Source: Mangrovicoccus ximenensis
Lineage (GTDB): Bacteria > Pseudomonadota > Alphaproteobacteria > Rhodobacterales > Rhodobacteraceae
Length of the DNA: 64,000 nt
Direction of reading: 5' to 3'
NCBI RefSeq assembly: GCF_003056725.1
Contig: NZ_QBKZ01000001.1
Span: 977,922 to 1,041,921 of the forward strand
The notes beneath the pieces are model-generated. The model was given only the letters and a program-made list of their open reading frames with translations, was not told where the DNA came from and searched no databases. Below are positions 8,531-17,426 of the stretch, piece by piece (position 1 is the first letter of the stretch; each line of letters begins with the position of its first letter). Made by a program: the position numbers and the translations under genes.

Positions 8531-10561
8531 ATGAGCAACGCGCTGACCGAAGACTGGACCACCGAGTTCGACCTGCCGCCTTTCGACCGCATCGAGGACG
8601 CCCAGTTCCGCCCGGCTTTCGACGAGGCGATGGCGCAGTCACGCGCGGCAATCGCGGCAATCGCGGAGAATGACGAGCCGCCCAGCTTCGCCAACACGAT
8701 CGAGGCGCTGGAGCTGGCCGACCGGCTGCTGAACAAGGTGCTGGGCGTGTTCTACAACATGGCGGGCGCCGACTCGAATCCCGAGCGCGAGGCACTGATG
8801 CGCGAGTTCTCCCCGGCGCTGGCGGCCTATTCCTCCGAAGTCTCGATGAACCGGCGGCTCTTCGCGCGGGTCGATGCGCTCTGGCAGCAGCGCGAACGGC
8901 TCGACCTGACGCCGGAACAGGCGCGGCTGCTGATGCTGACCCGGCGGGGCTTCGTCCGTTCGGGCGCCGAGCTCGAAGGCGCCGACCGCGAGCGGCTGGC
9001 CGAGATCACCGCGCGGCTCGCCGTGCTCGGCACGCAATTCACCCAGAACCTGCTGGCCGACGAGCGCAGCTGGTTCATGCCCCTGTCCGAGGACGACCTC
9101 GAGGGCCTGCCGGACTTCGTCACCGCCTCGGCCCGGGCGGCCGGCGAGGAGAAGGAGCAGGACGGCCCCGTGGTGACGCTGTCGCGCTCGCTGATCACGC
9201 CCTTCCTGCAATTCAGCCCGCGCCGCGACCTGCGCGAAAAGGCGTTCCGCGCCTGGGTGGCGCGCGGCGAGAATGGCGGCGAGACCGACAACCGCGGCGT
9301 GGCGACCGAGATCCTGAAGCTGCGCGAGGAACGCGCGCGGCTCCTGGGCTATGACAGCTTCGCGGCCTTCAAGCTGGAAACCGAGATGGCCAAGACCCCG
9401 GCGGCGGTGCGCGACCTGCTGATGCAGGTCTGGGCGCCCGCCAAGGCCCAGGCCGAGGCCGATGCCGCGAAACTCGCGCAGATGATGCACGAGGACGGGG
9501 TGAACGGCGACCTGGAGCCCTGGGACTGGCACTACTATGCCGAGAAGCAGCGCGCGGCCGAACACGACCTAGACGAGGCGGCGCTGAAGCCCTACTTGCA
9601 GCTCGACCGGATGATCGAAGCGGCCTTCACCTGCGCCAACCGGCTGTTCGGGCTCGAATTCGCGCGTCTCGACGTGCCGCTCTACCATGCCGATTGCCGC
9701 GCCTGGGAAGTGACCCGCAACGGCCGCCACCTTGCCGTCTTCATCGGCGACTATTTCGCCCGCGGCTCGAAGCGGTCGGGCGCCTGGTGCTCGGCGATCC
9801 GCGACCAGCAGAAGCTGGCCGGCGACATCCGCCCGGTGGTGGTCAATGTCTGCAACTTCGCCAAGCCGCCTGCCGGGAAACCGGCGCTGCTGAGCTATGA
9901 CGACGCGCGGACGCTGTTCCACGAATTCGGCCATGCCCTGCACCAGATGCTGTCGGACGTGACCTATTCCTCGGTCTCCGGCACCTCGGTGGCGCGCGAT
10001 TTCGTCGAGTTGCCGAGCCAGCTCTACGAGCACTGGCTGGAGGTCCCGCAGGTGCTTCAGGAATTCGCCACCCATGCCGAGACCGGCGCGCCGATGCCGC
10101 AGGACATGCTGGACCGGCTGCTGGCGGCCAAGAATTTCGGCCAAGGCTTCGCCACGGTGGAATATGTCGCCTCGGCACTGGTCGATCTCGACTTCCATTC
10201 CGGCACGGCGCCCGAGAACATCATGGCGCGCCAGAAAGAGGTGCTCGACGGGCTCGGCCTGCCGCATGCGATCACCATGCGCCATGCCACGCCGCATTTC
10301 GCCCATGTCTTCTCGGGCGACGGCTATTCCAGCGGATACTACAGCTACATGTGGTCCGAGGTGATGGATGCGGACGCCTTCGAGGCCTTCCTCGAACAGG
10401 ATGACGCCTTCCACAACGACACCGCCGCGAGCCTCGAGCGCAACATCCTCTCGGTCGGCGGCTCGGCCGATCCGGCGGAGCTCTACAGGGCGTTCCGCGG
10501 CCGGATGCCGGGCCCGGAGGCGCTGCTGAAGGGGCGCGGCCTCCTGCCCGACGCGGCCTGA
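8531..10561 (+). CDS. M3 family metallopeptidase (oligopeptidase A / peptidyl-dipeptidase Dcp type)
   Basis: A complete 676-residue zinc oligopeptidase. The signature LFHEFGHALHQM (HExxH, near residue 460) is present with the downstream glutamate region and a DGYSSGYYSYMWSEV segment typical of M3 enzymes near residue 600. Length fits Dcp/OpdA proteins (~680). ATG 8531 is selected over the TTG at 8510 because AAAAGGAG lies 8 bases upstream. There is no signal peptide, so it should act in the cytoplasm on short peptides. It stands alone, followed by a convergent gene. Confidence 0.93.
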   Translation: MSNALTEDWTTEFDLPPFDRIEDAQFRPAFDEAMAQSRAAIAAIAENDEPPSFANTIEALELADRLLNKVLGVFYNMAGADSNPEREALMREFSPALAAYSSEVSMNRRLFARVDALWQQRERLDLTPEQARLLMLTRRGFVRSGAELEGADRERLAEITARLAVLGTQFTQNLLADERSWFMPLSEDDLEGLPDFVTASARAAGEEKEQDGPVVTLSRSLITPFLQFSPRRDLREKAFRAWVARGENGGETDNRGVATEILKLREERARLLGYDSFAAFKLETEMAKTPAAVRDLLMQVWAPAKAQAEADAAKLAQMMHEDGVNGDLEPWDWHYYAEKQRAAEHDLDEAALKPYLQLDRMIEAAFTCANRLFGLEFARLDVPLYHADCRAWEVTRNGRHLAVFIGDYFARGSKRSGAWCSAIRDQQKLAGDIRPVVVNVCNFAKPPAGKPALLSYDDARTLFHEFGHALHQMLSDVTYSSVSGTSVARDFVELPSQLYEHWLEVPQVLQEFATHAETGAPMPQDMLDRLLAAKNFGQGFATVEYVASALVDLDFHSGTAPENIMARQKEVLDGLGLPHAITMRHATPHFAHVFSGDGYSSGYYSYMWSEVMDADAFEAFLEQDDAFHNDTAASLERNILSVGGSADPAELYRAFRGRMPGPEALLKGRGLLPDAA

Positions 10562-10577
10562 TCCTGCGGGGCGCCGG

Positions 10578-10593
10578 CCTGCCTCAGGGCAGG
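10578..10593. terminator. Short hairpin between convergent genes
   Basis: CCTGCC and GGCAGG pair around a 4-base loop that contains the stop codon of the minus-strand gene, 16 bases after the M3 peptidase stop. The stem is only 6 bp and there is no U-tract, so termination is a weak inference. Confidence 0.3.
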
Positions 10594-11264
10594 TGCGGCA
10601 CCGCGTTGCGCAACAGCGTCCGCCAGCCGGCGTAATCGATGTTTGCCGGATCGGGATCGCGCAGCCACAGCTTCCGGAGGCGGCCCAGGAACAGGTTGCC
10701 CCCGGCATGTTCCACCGTGCCGACCTGGTCGGGCTGCTCGGCCGCGACCACGTGAAGGACCCGCCCCGGACCGCGGGAGGCAACCGCCGCCGCGATCTTG
10801 CGGATATGGGACCCGGCCAGGCCGGCGTTGTCCTTGTAGACGAACATGTGCCGCCCCGAGGCCAGCTGCCGCAGCAGCCGGTCGCGCATCGCCAGGATCT
10901 TGTCGCGCTCCTCGAGATGCAGCCTGCGCCGCTCGGCCTCGTCATGGACGAAGGCGCCCCCGGCGGACTGCATGGCGCTGTGGAAGCCGAGGCCGGTCGC
11001 CTGGTCGGTCACCATCTTTGGATTGCGCGGCTGGAGATTGGCGAAATCATAGATGCCCTCGAAGCCGCTGGCTATTCCGCGCAGAAGCGGCTCGGGCTGG
11101 ACCAGCGCCCATCTCAGCAACCCGCCCTGACGCCAGCCGCAGTCATGCTGCACGAAGCCGAATTCGCAATTGAAGCCCAAACTCTCGAACTGGGAGGCCA
11201 GCTCCCGGTCGTCAACACATACACTTGTGCCCACAATCAAACACCCTGAGCGATATAAAAACAC
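10584..11264 (-). CDS. DUF1796-like putative cysteine peptidase / hypothetical protein
   Basis: Up to 226 residues. The N-terminal FESLGFNCEFGFVQ resembles the conserved SLGxNCEFG opening of the DUF1796 papain-like cysteine-peptidase family often found with polysaccharide genes; the Cys would be the nucleophile. Later parts (FVHDEAERRR, RDRLLRQLASG) fit the same family loosely. The frame opens with GTG at 11264 without a clear ribosome site; GTG at 11232 or another internal start is possible since homology begins near residue 24. It is convergent with the M3 gene. The function is a family-level guess. Confidence 0.6.
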   Translation of the reverse strand: MFLYRSGCLIVGTSVCVDDRELASQFESLGFNCEFGFVQHDCGWRQGGLLRWALVQPEPLLRGIASGFEGIYDFANLQPRNPKMVTDQATGLGFHSAMQSAGGAFVHDEAERRRLHLEERDKILAMRDRLLRQLASGRHMFVYKDNAGLAGSHIRKIAAAVASRGPGRVLHVVAAEQPDQVGTVEHAGGNLFLGRLRKLWLRDPDPANIDYAGWRTLLRNAVPHLP

Positions 11265-11694
11265 TTAAGAGGTTAACATGGGTCACGGGTGATTCCGCGC
11301 CCGATGGCGGAGGCGCGGCAAGATGGCGCAAAGTGCAAGTTTTCATGGAAAACCTATGGGAGCCGATTGCTATTTTCGGCCAGCTTGGCGGCGTTGGCGC
11401 ATTTCCCGGGCATGAGGCGTTACGTCCCCTTGCCCCGGTGACGCCATGCCGCACTGACGATCCCGAGGATGCCGGGGGCGTTCAAGCGGGTCAAGACCGG
11501 GCGGCAAGCGTCCTCGCTCCGGGCGCGGCCGCGACGGATCCGGATATGGAGACCGGCGGTCCGGCGGCCGGGGTCTCTTGCCGCGATGCGTTTGCCGGAG
11601 GATTCCAGGCCGCGCCTCTCCGCCCCGATCCGGCTGCGGGCGCGGCGTCCGGTCCAGCGGTTCCAGAACGCCCGGCCATCGCGCCGACTGGCGC
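11265..11694. other. No recognisable gene between truncated loci
   Basis: This stretch separates the DUF1796-like gene from the broken hydroxyacid dehydrogenase. It includes a patch of lower G+C around 11250-11375 that may hold the promoter of the minus-strand gene, and a short plus-strand frame from 11345 (MENLWEPIAIFGQ) that was not recognised. The dehydrogenase frame continues through 11420-11694 as low-complexity Arg-rich sequence with no family resemblance. Confidence 0.45.
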
Positions 11695-12211
11695 CGGAGC
11701 GGTTGACCGCGATCACCTCCATGCCGCGCTCCGCCAGAAGCCGGATCGCCGCGCCGCCGATGGCGCCCGAGCCGAGCACGACGGCGCGCTTGCCGCGGAG
11801 CGGCCGGACGAAATCCGGGGCCCAGTCATGGCGGCGCTGCTTTTCCTGGAAGGCGGGAATGCGGTAGTTCAGCAGCAGCACCGATGCCAGCACGAATTCC
11901 GCGCCCTTCTCGGCATGGACGCCCGAGGCGTTGGCGAGGATCAGGTCGGCAGGCAGCGTCGGCAGCAGGGTCTCGACCCCCGCCGAGATGATCTGAACCC
12001 ATTTCAGCGCCGGCGCCCGGGCGCGCAGCGCGCCCAGATCGGTCTTGGTGTTGGTATAGAGGATCTCCGCATCGCCGATCTCTTCGGCCAGCTTCGCGAG
12101 GTCATGCGAGACGGCAACCTCGAGCCCGCCAGCCTCCTCCAGCCGTGCCAGGAGCGCGTCCTCGTCGAAGGTCAGCGTGCCGGGCGCGTTCAGCACATGC
12201 AGCCGGGTCAT
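11695..12211 (-). pseudogene. D-isomer specific 2-hydroxyacid dehydrogenase, N-terminal fragment
   Basis: The first ~172 residues match the family: an N-terminal catalytic lobe (LKWVQIISAGVETLLP, ANASGVHAEKGAEF) followed by the start of the NAD domain with VLGSGAIGGAAIRLLAERG. After VNRSGA the sequence becomes unrelated, so the rest of the Rossmann domain with the catalytic Arg/Glu/His is missing. The ATG at 12211 overlaps the RidA stop (ATGA), so both belonged to one operon. A complete paralogue of the same superfamily lies at 30246-31205. Confidence 0.75.
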
Positions 12212-12612
12212 GCGCCGCTTCCCGGCCGGTAGGCGGTGGCTTCGGCCTCGATCAGCAGGCTCGCGGGCTGGAGCGCCACGATCAGGGTCGAGCGGCAGGG
12301 ATACGGCTCGGAGAAATAGCTGCGGTAGATATCGTTAAGCTCGGCGAAATCCCCGGCGCGGGTCAGGAACACGGTGACCTTCATCACGTCCGACATCTCC
12401 ATCCCGGCATTGGAAAGCAGCGCGCGAATGTTGGCGAAGGCCCGGTGCGCCTGTTCGGCGAAGCCCGGCCCAACGATTTGGGCTGTGTCCGGATCGATGC
12501 CGACCTGGCCCGAAGTCATGACCCAGTCGCCGCGGCGGAGCGCGGGTGTCAGGGGCGCCGGGCCAAGCGGCCGCGACTCCGGCGGGTGGCCGGGATAGTT
12601 GACGATCTGCAC
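12208..12612 (-). CDS. RidA family protein (YjgF/YER057c/UK114)
   Basis: A 134-residue RidA-fold protein. Family features are SGQVGIDPDT near residue 34, EQAHRAFANIRALL.NAG near 55, VTVFLT near 80, the active-site arginine in YPCRSTLIVA (RidA R105 equivalent) and a C-terminal EAEATAY. RidA enzymes hydrolyse enamine/imine intermediates released by PLP enzymes. GTG 12612 is chosen for the good Shine-Dalgarno CAGGAG just upstream and the conserved QIVNYPG start. It heads an operon with a 2-hydroxyacid dehydrogenase, suggesting imino/keto acid processing; an inverted repeat lies directly upstream. Confidence 0.85.
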   Translation of the reverse strand: MQIVNYPGHPPESRPLGPAPLTPALRRGDWVMTSGQVGIDPDTAQIVGPGFAEQAHRAFANIRALLSNAGMEMSDVMKVTVFLTRAGDFAELNDIYRSYFSEPYPCRSTLIVALQPASLLIEAEATAYRPGSGA

Positions 12613-12626
12613 GTGTGTCTCCTGAA

Positions 12627-12642
12627 TGTATACGATCATACA
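12627..12642. promoter_or_regulatory. Candidate GntR-type operator TGTAT-N6-ATACA
   Basis: The inverted repeat TGTAT-ACGATC-ATACA lies 15 bases upstream of the RidA start, in an A+T-rich patch that would cover the promoter and transcription start. The half-sites resemble those of FCD-type GntR regulators, which bind TNGTATACNA-like palindromes. No intact regulator gene is next to it. Confidence 0.5.
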
Positions 12643-12649
12643 ATATGGC

Positions 12650-13894
12650 AATCCATCCGGGCTACAACCACGAAATTCAGGAGAATGTGCAGGGCCGGAA
12701 GGCGCGGCGGTCGGCACGCCGCGGCGCGAAACGTCACTTTGCCCGGCTTCGGGTGCCGGGGATCGCCACCGGCATTTTCGGCAGGCGCGTAGGGGAAAAG
12801 GGCAGGGGGACCGGCTTGCCGCCTGCCGGGAGCCTGCGGCAATTCCCGCGGAAGGCTCCTGCCAAGGAGGTGCCGATCACAGCGGCCCCGTCACGGTGCC
12901 CGTTGCTCCGGAGGAGCTCTCTGCGCATCGCCCGCTGCCCCGGAGGTCGCGGTGTTCCGGCACCGCGCTCGGAGTGCCGCGCGGGCGACCTGAACATGCT
13001 GGCTCTCAGGCGGACACCCTTGCAGCATCGGGAACAGGCGCCGCTGCATCCAGTGCGCCACGCTCGCCTGCGCGCTCGGGCTATGCCGCCGATGCAGTCC
13101 CAGTCTGGGCAGCGCGGAAAAACGCTGCCGGGCGGGGCAGAAGGCGATCCGGCGCTGGACTGCCGAATTCGGGGACAGAACACGCAGCGATCCGCGCCAA
13201 AAGTGCCGTCCCGGCGGCGAAGGTCGCGGGCAGCTCCTTCAGGCTCCGGCGTGCCGTTGATCATCATGGCGCCGTGCTCCGCGATCACCTCCAGCCAAGG
13301 CGGAGCAAGCGGGCCGCGCAACAGGGTCCGGGGGGATGCAGGAGCGGGCGGATCGTCACCGGCACGCTCTGCGCCTGCGGCGCCATGCCAAGGGGGGGCG
13401 GATTCATCGGCATGGCCAAGCCGCCCCTGATGCTCTTCGCGACAGGGCCTGGCAGTTGCCGAACGCGGGGCGGCTGGCGCGTCTGCCCCGCCGGGAAACC
13501 TGCTGCCCCGCCGGGCAGAGACATGTGATATCCGCGTCCGGCTCGGCGGCAGCCAGGTCTTGCGTGGCGACGGGCAGGGCGGCCTGCAATGCCGGCCCGA
13601 ACGGCTCGGGAAAGCGCACGGCACCGCATGGCCCCTTGGGCGATCTTTCCCGTGGCGGAGCACCCGCCAAGAGATTGCAGGCAGGCCGTCTTGGCGGATG
13701 CCACGGTGCGCGGCGTGCCGGGGCGGGCTGGCACGGCCATCTTCGCCTTTGCCCTGGCCAGGATCGCCGGGAGGGGAGCGCGACGGGCAGGCCGCCGGAC
13801 AGACGGAGACCGTGTCCTGCGCGTTTGCCGCGATCGGGTCCAGCGGGACCGGGCCCCCGACAGTGCTGCCGGACATGCCCGGCTGCCCGATCCG
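12650..13894. other. 1.2 kb without a recognisable gene
   Basis: All six frames contain open stretches because of the high G+C, but none shows conserved motifs, a consistent codon pattern or a ribosome site. Some minus-strand segments (for example LAPPWLEVIAEHGAMMING near 13280) look protein-like for 20-60 residues and then change frame, as expected of a decayed or error-containing gene. No assignment is made. Confidence 0.4.
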
Positions 13895-13993
13895 CCGCAG
13901 GGGCTGATCCTCGGCTATGCCGCCTTCGATGAAGACCTGCTGGCACGCGCGGCGGAAGAGCTGGCCGCCCTCCTCGTCCGCGCGGCCGGCTAG
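13895..13993 (+). pseudogene. C-terminal tail of a MocR/PdxR-type (GntR-aminotransferase) regulator
   Basis: The last ~32 codons read LILGYAAFDEDLLARAAEELAAL, which resembles the C-terminus of MocR/PdxR-family PLP-dependent regulators (LGFA..DE..I..GV..LA..L). Nothing upstream in this frame resembles the rest of the ~480-residue protein. It is a remnant at best; identification rests on a short segment. Confidence 0.4.
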
Positions 13994-13997
13994 CGGG

Positions 13998-15038
13998 TCA
14001 CTCGGCGGCGAGGACCGGCGCGGCGCCCTCCACGTATTCTTCCTCGCCATTGTCGTGGAAGACCTGCAGCAGGCGCTTGCGCATGATCATGCCGGGCCGG
14101 TCGGTGACCATGTGCAGCTCGGTGCGCATCTTCAGGTCGAGCACCACCTCGGGATCGGTGCATTCCAGCATGTCCTTGTCCTCGCGCACGATCGCCTCGT
14201 CCCAGGCGACCAGATCGGCGGCGGGGCAGTCCTCCTCGGTGTCGTTGCGGAACAGGATCTGCGTCAGCTGCATGTTGCCGTCGTCGATCGGCGTCGCGCA
14301 GTTGAAGATGATGTGGCGCAGCCCCGACGGATACTCGATGTCGAGCCGCCGGTAGAACGGCACGTACCACTTGTTGACCATGTTGCGCATGGTCTTGCCC
14401 GCGGGCTCGCCGGTGATCTTCTGCGCGTGGGCCGGGTTGACGACCTCCTGGCGCACCGAGGCGGTGAAGCCCTCCGCGGTTTCCTCGATCTTGTACTGCT
14501 CGGGCACCGGATCGTTGATGTCGCCGAAGGTGTTGCGGTGGACGAAGGCGATATGGGCGGCGTCGAAGGAGTTCTCCATCAGCCGGAAGGGCGAGGTCTT
14601 CCAGTGTTCGTAGAACTGCGGAATGCGGCGGAAGCCGGCATCCACGTCCTCGGGCACGTCGGGGATGTCCGCGATCGGGTCGTCGAGCGCGACCCAGACC
14701 TGGCCGTAGCGTTCCTGCGCGTGGAAGCCGCGGGTGCGGGCATTCGGCACCGCCTGGCGCTCGGGGAATTGCGGGACCATCACCAGCTTGCCGGTGCGGT
14801 CATATTCCCAGCCGTGATAGCCGCAGACGATATTGCCGTCCTTGCACCACCCCGTGGACAGCTTCGCCGTCCGGTGGCAGCAGCGGTCTTCGAGCGCGGC
14901 CGGCTTCCCCTCGCCGTCGAGGAAGAGCACGATCTTCTCGCCCAGAAGCGTGAAGGGCTTCGGTCCGTCGGCGAGATGCTCCATCGGCATGATCGCGTAC
15001 CAGAAGCGGCGCAGGGTTTTCTGTTTGGTGTTCAGCAT
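13998..15038 (-). CDS. Rieske 2Fe-2S aromatic ring-hydroxylating oxygenase, alpha subunit type
   Basis: A complete 346-residue oxygenase. The Rieske ligands are C53-x-H55 and C72-x2-H75 (DRCCHR, CGYHGWEYD). The mononuclear iron site appears as MENSFDAAHIAFVHR (N-x2-D-x2-H-x4-H) near residues 155-170. Size and arrangement resemble vanillate O-demethylase/phenoxybenzoate dioxygenase oxygenases (PF00355 plus a C-terminal catalytic domain). It needs a separate reductase, not seen here. It lies 4 bases after the stop of the binding-protein gene, with which it probably forms an operon, suggesting uptake and oxidation of the same aromatic or heterocyclic compound. Confidence 0.88.
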   Translation of the reverse strand: MLNTKQKTLRRFWYAIMPMEHLADGPKPFTLLGEKIVLFLDGEGKPAALEDRCCHRTAKLSTGWCKDGNIVCGYHGWEYDRTGKLVMVPQFPERQAVPNARTRGFHAQERYGQVWVALDDPIADIPDVPEDVDAGFRRIPQFYEHWKTSPFRLMENSFDAAHIAFVHRNTFGDINDPVPEQYKIEETAEGFTASVRQEVVNPAHAQKITGEPAGKTMRNMVNKWYVPFYRRLDIEYPSGLRHIIFNCATPIDDGNMQLTQILFRNDTEEDCPAADLVAWDEAIVREDKDMLECTDPEVVLDLKMRTELHMVTDRPGMIMRKRLLQVFHDNGEEEYVEGAAPVLAAE

Positions 15039-15042
15039 GGTC

Positions 15043-16029
15043 TCAGCCTTGGGTGCCGCTGGCGTCTAGGAACTCCAGCGTGTAGGAGGTGGTTTCGTCG
15101 AAATCCCCGGCCAGCAGGCCTTGCGATTTCAGCATGTCGGCATGAGCCTTCCAGGCCTCGGGACTCATCTGGCCGATCTCGGACGGATCGGCTTCGTAGA
15201 GCAGGTGCTCGCTGACCATCTTCTCCAGCGCGAAGCGCATCTGCCCCTCGGTCTGGTTCGGGTCGCGGGCGGAGATGCTGGCCATCGCCGGGGCGGGGTC
15301 TTCGATGAAGTCCTGCCAGCCCTTGACCGAGGCGCTGACCAGGCATTGCACGGCCTCGGGCTGCGCTTCGATCAGCGTGTCGGGCACCACCACGAGCCCG
15401 CCGAGCGAGACATAGCCCATGTCGGCGATCAGGAAGTAGCGCGCGGCCTCGCCGGTCTGCTGTTCGTAGCGGTAGGGTTCGGAGGAAACATAGCCCTGCT
15501 GGATCGCGTCCGGGTTCGACATCCAGACCGCGATCTGGCCGTTATAGGCGCGCAGGTCGTCATCCGAGAGGCCGTATTTCGCCTTCATGAACGGCCAGAT
15601 CGTCACCCGGTTCGACTGCGACAGCAGCATCGGGTGCCCCGCCATGTCCTCGGGCGTCTCGATGCCCTCGCCCTCGTGATACATCAGGATCTGCGGGATC
15701 TTCTTGAAGGAGGACATCACCGCCTTGGCGCCGAAGCCCGCCTCGTTGAGCCGCATCACCCCGTCATTCTGCGAGACCAGCGCGATATCGACCGCGCCGG
15801 TGGTCAGGAGCTGCGCGGTGTCCATGCCGGGGCCGCCGTCGCGGATCGTCAGGTCGACGCCGCAGTCTTCGTAATAGCCGCGGGCGAGCGCCTGGTGATA
15901 GCCGCCATGTTCGGCCTGGGCCTTCCAGCTCATCTGGAAGGTCAGCGGAACAAGGTCCTGCGCGATGGCCGGGGCGGCGCCGAGCACCGCTGCGGCGGCG
16001 AGGGTCGAAAGCTGGGTGAGGAAGCTCAA
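15043..16029 (-). CDS. ABC transporter substrate-binding protein, NMT1/THI5-like
   Basis: A 328-residue periplasmic binding protein. An N-terminal signal peptide (hydrophobic LAAAAVLGAAPAIAQ with an AxA cleavage site) precedes LTFQMSWKAQAEHGGYHQAL, the hallmark opening of NMT1/THI5/SsuA-like proteins for pyrimidine, aromatic or sulfonate substrates. TTG at 16029 is inferred as start: it places the signal peptide correctly and has CAGGAG about 12 bases upstream; the longer frame from 16155 has no signal sequence. The Rieske oxygenase follows after 4 bases. Its permease and ATPase are not in the window. Confidence 0.85.
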   Translation of the reverse strand: MSFLTQLSTLAAAAVLGAAPAIAQDLVPLTFQMSWKAQAEHGGYHQALARGYYEDCGVDLTIRDGGPGMDTAQLLTTGAVDIALVSQNDGVMRLNEAGFGAKAVMSSFKKIPQILMYHEGEGIETPEDMAGHPMLLSQSNRVTIWPFMKAKYGLSDDDLRAYNGQIAVWMSNPDAIQQGYVSSEPYRYEQQTGEAARYFLIADMGYVSLGGLVVVPDTLIEAQPEAVQCLVSASVKGWQDFIEDPAPAMASISARDPNQTEGQMRFALEKMVSEHLLYEADPSEIGQMSPEAWKAHADMLKSQGLLAGDFDETTSYTLEFLDASGTQG

Positions 16030-16400
16030 AGCCTTGCCTTTCTCCTGTTGGAAACCGGGTTTTCTGATTGGGGGCAGCGGCCCGTCCGCAGGCGCGGCGG
16101 GTGGGCGGTCTCCGGCATCTCCGGGTGCTTTGGCGGACCGGCCGAGCCCCGCCATCGGCGGGCCAGCATGGCCGGTGCGCTACCTGTCCGGGAGGTCCGG
16201 GGCGCTGTCATCTTGCCCCATGGACCGAGACTGGCACGAAGGGCCGGGACGGAAAACCATCATTTTTGCCGCCATGGATTGCCTTTCCGGCAACGCTGCC
16301 GCGCGGAGGAACCGGCCGGGCCGATGGCGGGTCACGACTGGCCGCCCGGCCGCGGCGCCGGACCTGCGCCCCAAGTCATCAACGGCACAGGACGTTCAGC
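16030..16400. other. Divergent intergenic region
   Basis: About 370 bp between the minus-strand binding-protein gene and the plus-strand cation-efflux gene. No gene is supported. It must hold both divergent promoters; the A/T-richer patch near 16245-16280 is the most promoter-like part. Confidence 0.5.
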
Positions 16401-17371
16401 ATGGCCGAAGCCTCAGGCGGCGAAAGCCCCGTCACGGTCATCGGCGCCATCGTGGCCAACCTTGCCATCGCGGTTGCCAAGTTCGCGGCCGCGCTCGTCA
16501 CCGGCAGCTCCTCGATGCTGGCCGAGGCGATGCATTCGGTGGTCGATACCGGCAATGAGGGCCTGCTGCTCTTCGGCCTGCGCCGCAGCCGCAGGCCCGC
16601 CGATGAAAAGCACCCGTTCGGCCACGGGCAGGAGCTGTATTTCTGGTCGCTGGTCGCTGGTCGCTGGTCGTTGCGATGGCGCTCTTCGCGCTCGGCGGCG
16701 GGCTCTCGTTCTACGAAGGCGTCGCGCATTTGCGCCATCCCGAGCCGATCGAGCAGCCGGTCTGGAACTATGCCGTGCTCGCCGTCGCCTTTCTGGCCGA
16801 AGGAGCGTCGTGGTTCATTGCGCTGAAGGCGTTGCGCAAGGCCAGGAAGGATGGCGAGAGCTACTTCCGCGCCTTCCGCCGCAGCAAGGACCCGTCGGTC
16901 TACATCGTGCTGGCCGAGGACTCCGCGGCGCTGGTCGGCATCGTCGCGGCGGCGGCGGGCGTCTGGCTGTCGGTGACCTTCGACAAGCCGTATTTCGACG
17001 GGCTCGCCTCGATGGTGATCGGCGCCGTGCTGATCGCGGTGGCGGCGATGCTGGTGCACGAGACCCGGTCTCTGATCATGGGCGAGGCGGCCGATCCCGA
17101 GGTCGTGGCCTCGGTGCGCAGGATCGCGATGGAGGAAGAGGCCGTCGCCGGGGCCGCGCATCTCTTGGCCATGCATCTGGCCCCGGACCAGGTTCTGCTG
17201 ACCCGGGAGCTGCGCGTCCGGCCCGGCGTGCCCGCGGAGCGGATTTTCTCGACCGTCGGGCGGGTCGAGGCGCGCATCCGGGCGGCGCATCCGCAGATCG
17301 GGCGCATCTTCGTCGAAGCCGAAGCCTTCCGGCGGGGCGATCCGCAGGCGCTTCCGCAAACCGCCGGGTAG
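16401..17371 (+). pseudogene. Cation diffusion facilitator family transporter, frameshifted
   Basis: Two adjacent frames together give a full CDF metal/proton antiporter of ~320 residues. The first frame starts MAEASGGESPVTVIGAIVANL and carries SSSMLAEAMHSVVDTGNEGLLL (membrane helix with metal-site H/D pair) and DEKHPFGHGQELYFWSLV. The second resumes at VAMALFALGGGLSFYEGV and runs to the stop at 17371 through the remaining helices and the cytoplasmic domain. The break falls in four copies of a 7-bp repeat (16643-16670); two copies would restore the frame. It is either a slipped-strand on/off switch, a recent mutation or a sequencing/assembly error. Confidence 0.85.
16643..16670 (+). repeat. 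Heptanucleotide tandem repeat (CTGGTCG)x4 inside the CDF gene
   Basis: Four exact, contiguous copies of CTGGTCG. Because 7 is not a multiple of 3, copy number sets the frame: 2 or 5 copies join the two halves of the transporter frame, 4 copies do not. The expected protein text YFWSLVVAMALF is regenerated with two copies. Confidence 0.9.
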
Positions 17372-17377
17372 ATACGT

Positions 17378-17406
17378 GAAAGCCCCCGGGAGTTCCGGGG
17401 GCTTTC
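17378..17406. terminator. Bidirectional intrinsic terminator
   Basis: A perfect 12-bp stem (GAAAGCCCCCGG pairing with CCGGGGGCTTTC) with loop GAGTT lies between the convergent CDF and MFS genes, 6 bases after the CDF stop. A short A/T tract follows on the plus strand. Confidence 0.8.
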
Positions 17407-17426
17407 AATTTGCGGCGGTGCCGGGG

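Noticed and set aside
11345..11420. Short plus-strand frame MENLWEPIAIFGQ...
   Set aside because: It looks protein-like for ~25 residues, but has no ribosome site and no recognisable family, and continues into antisense of the dehydrogenase fragment.
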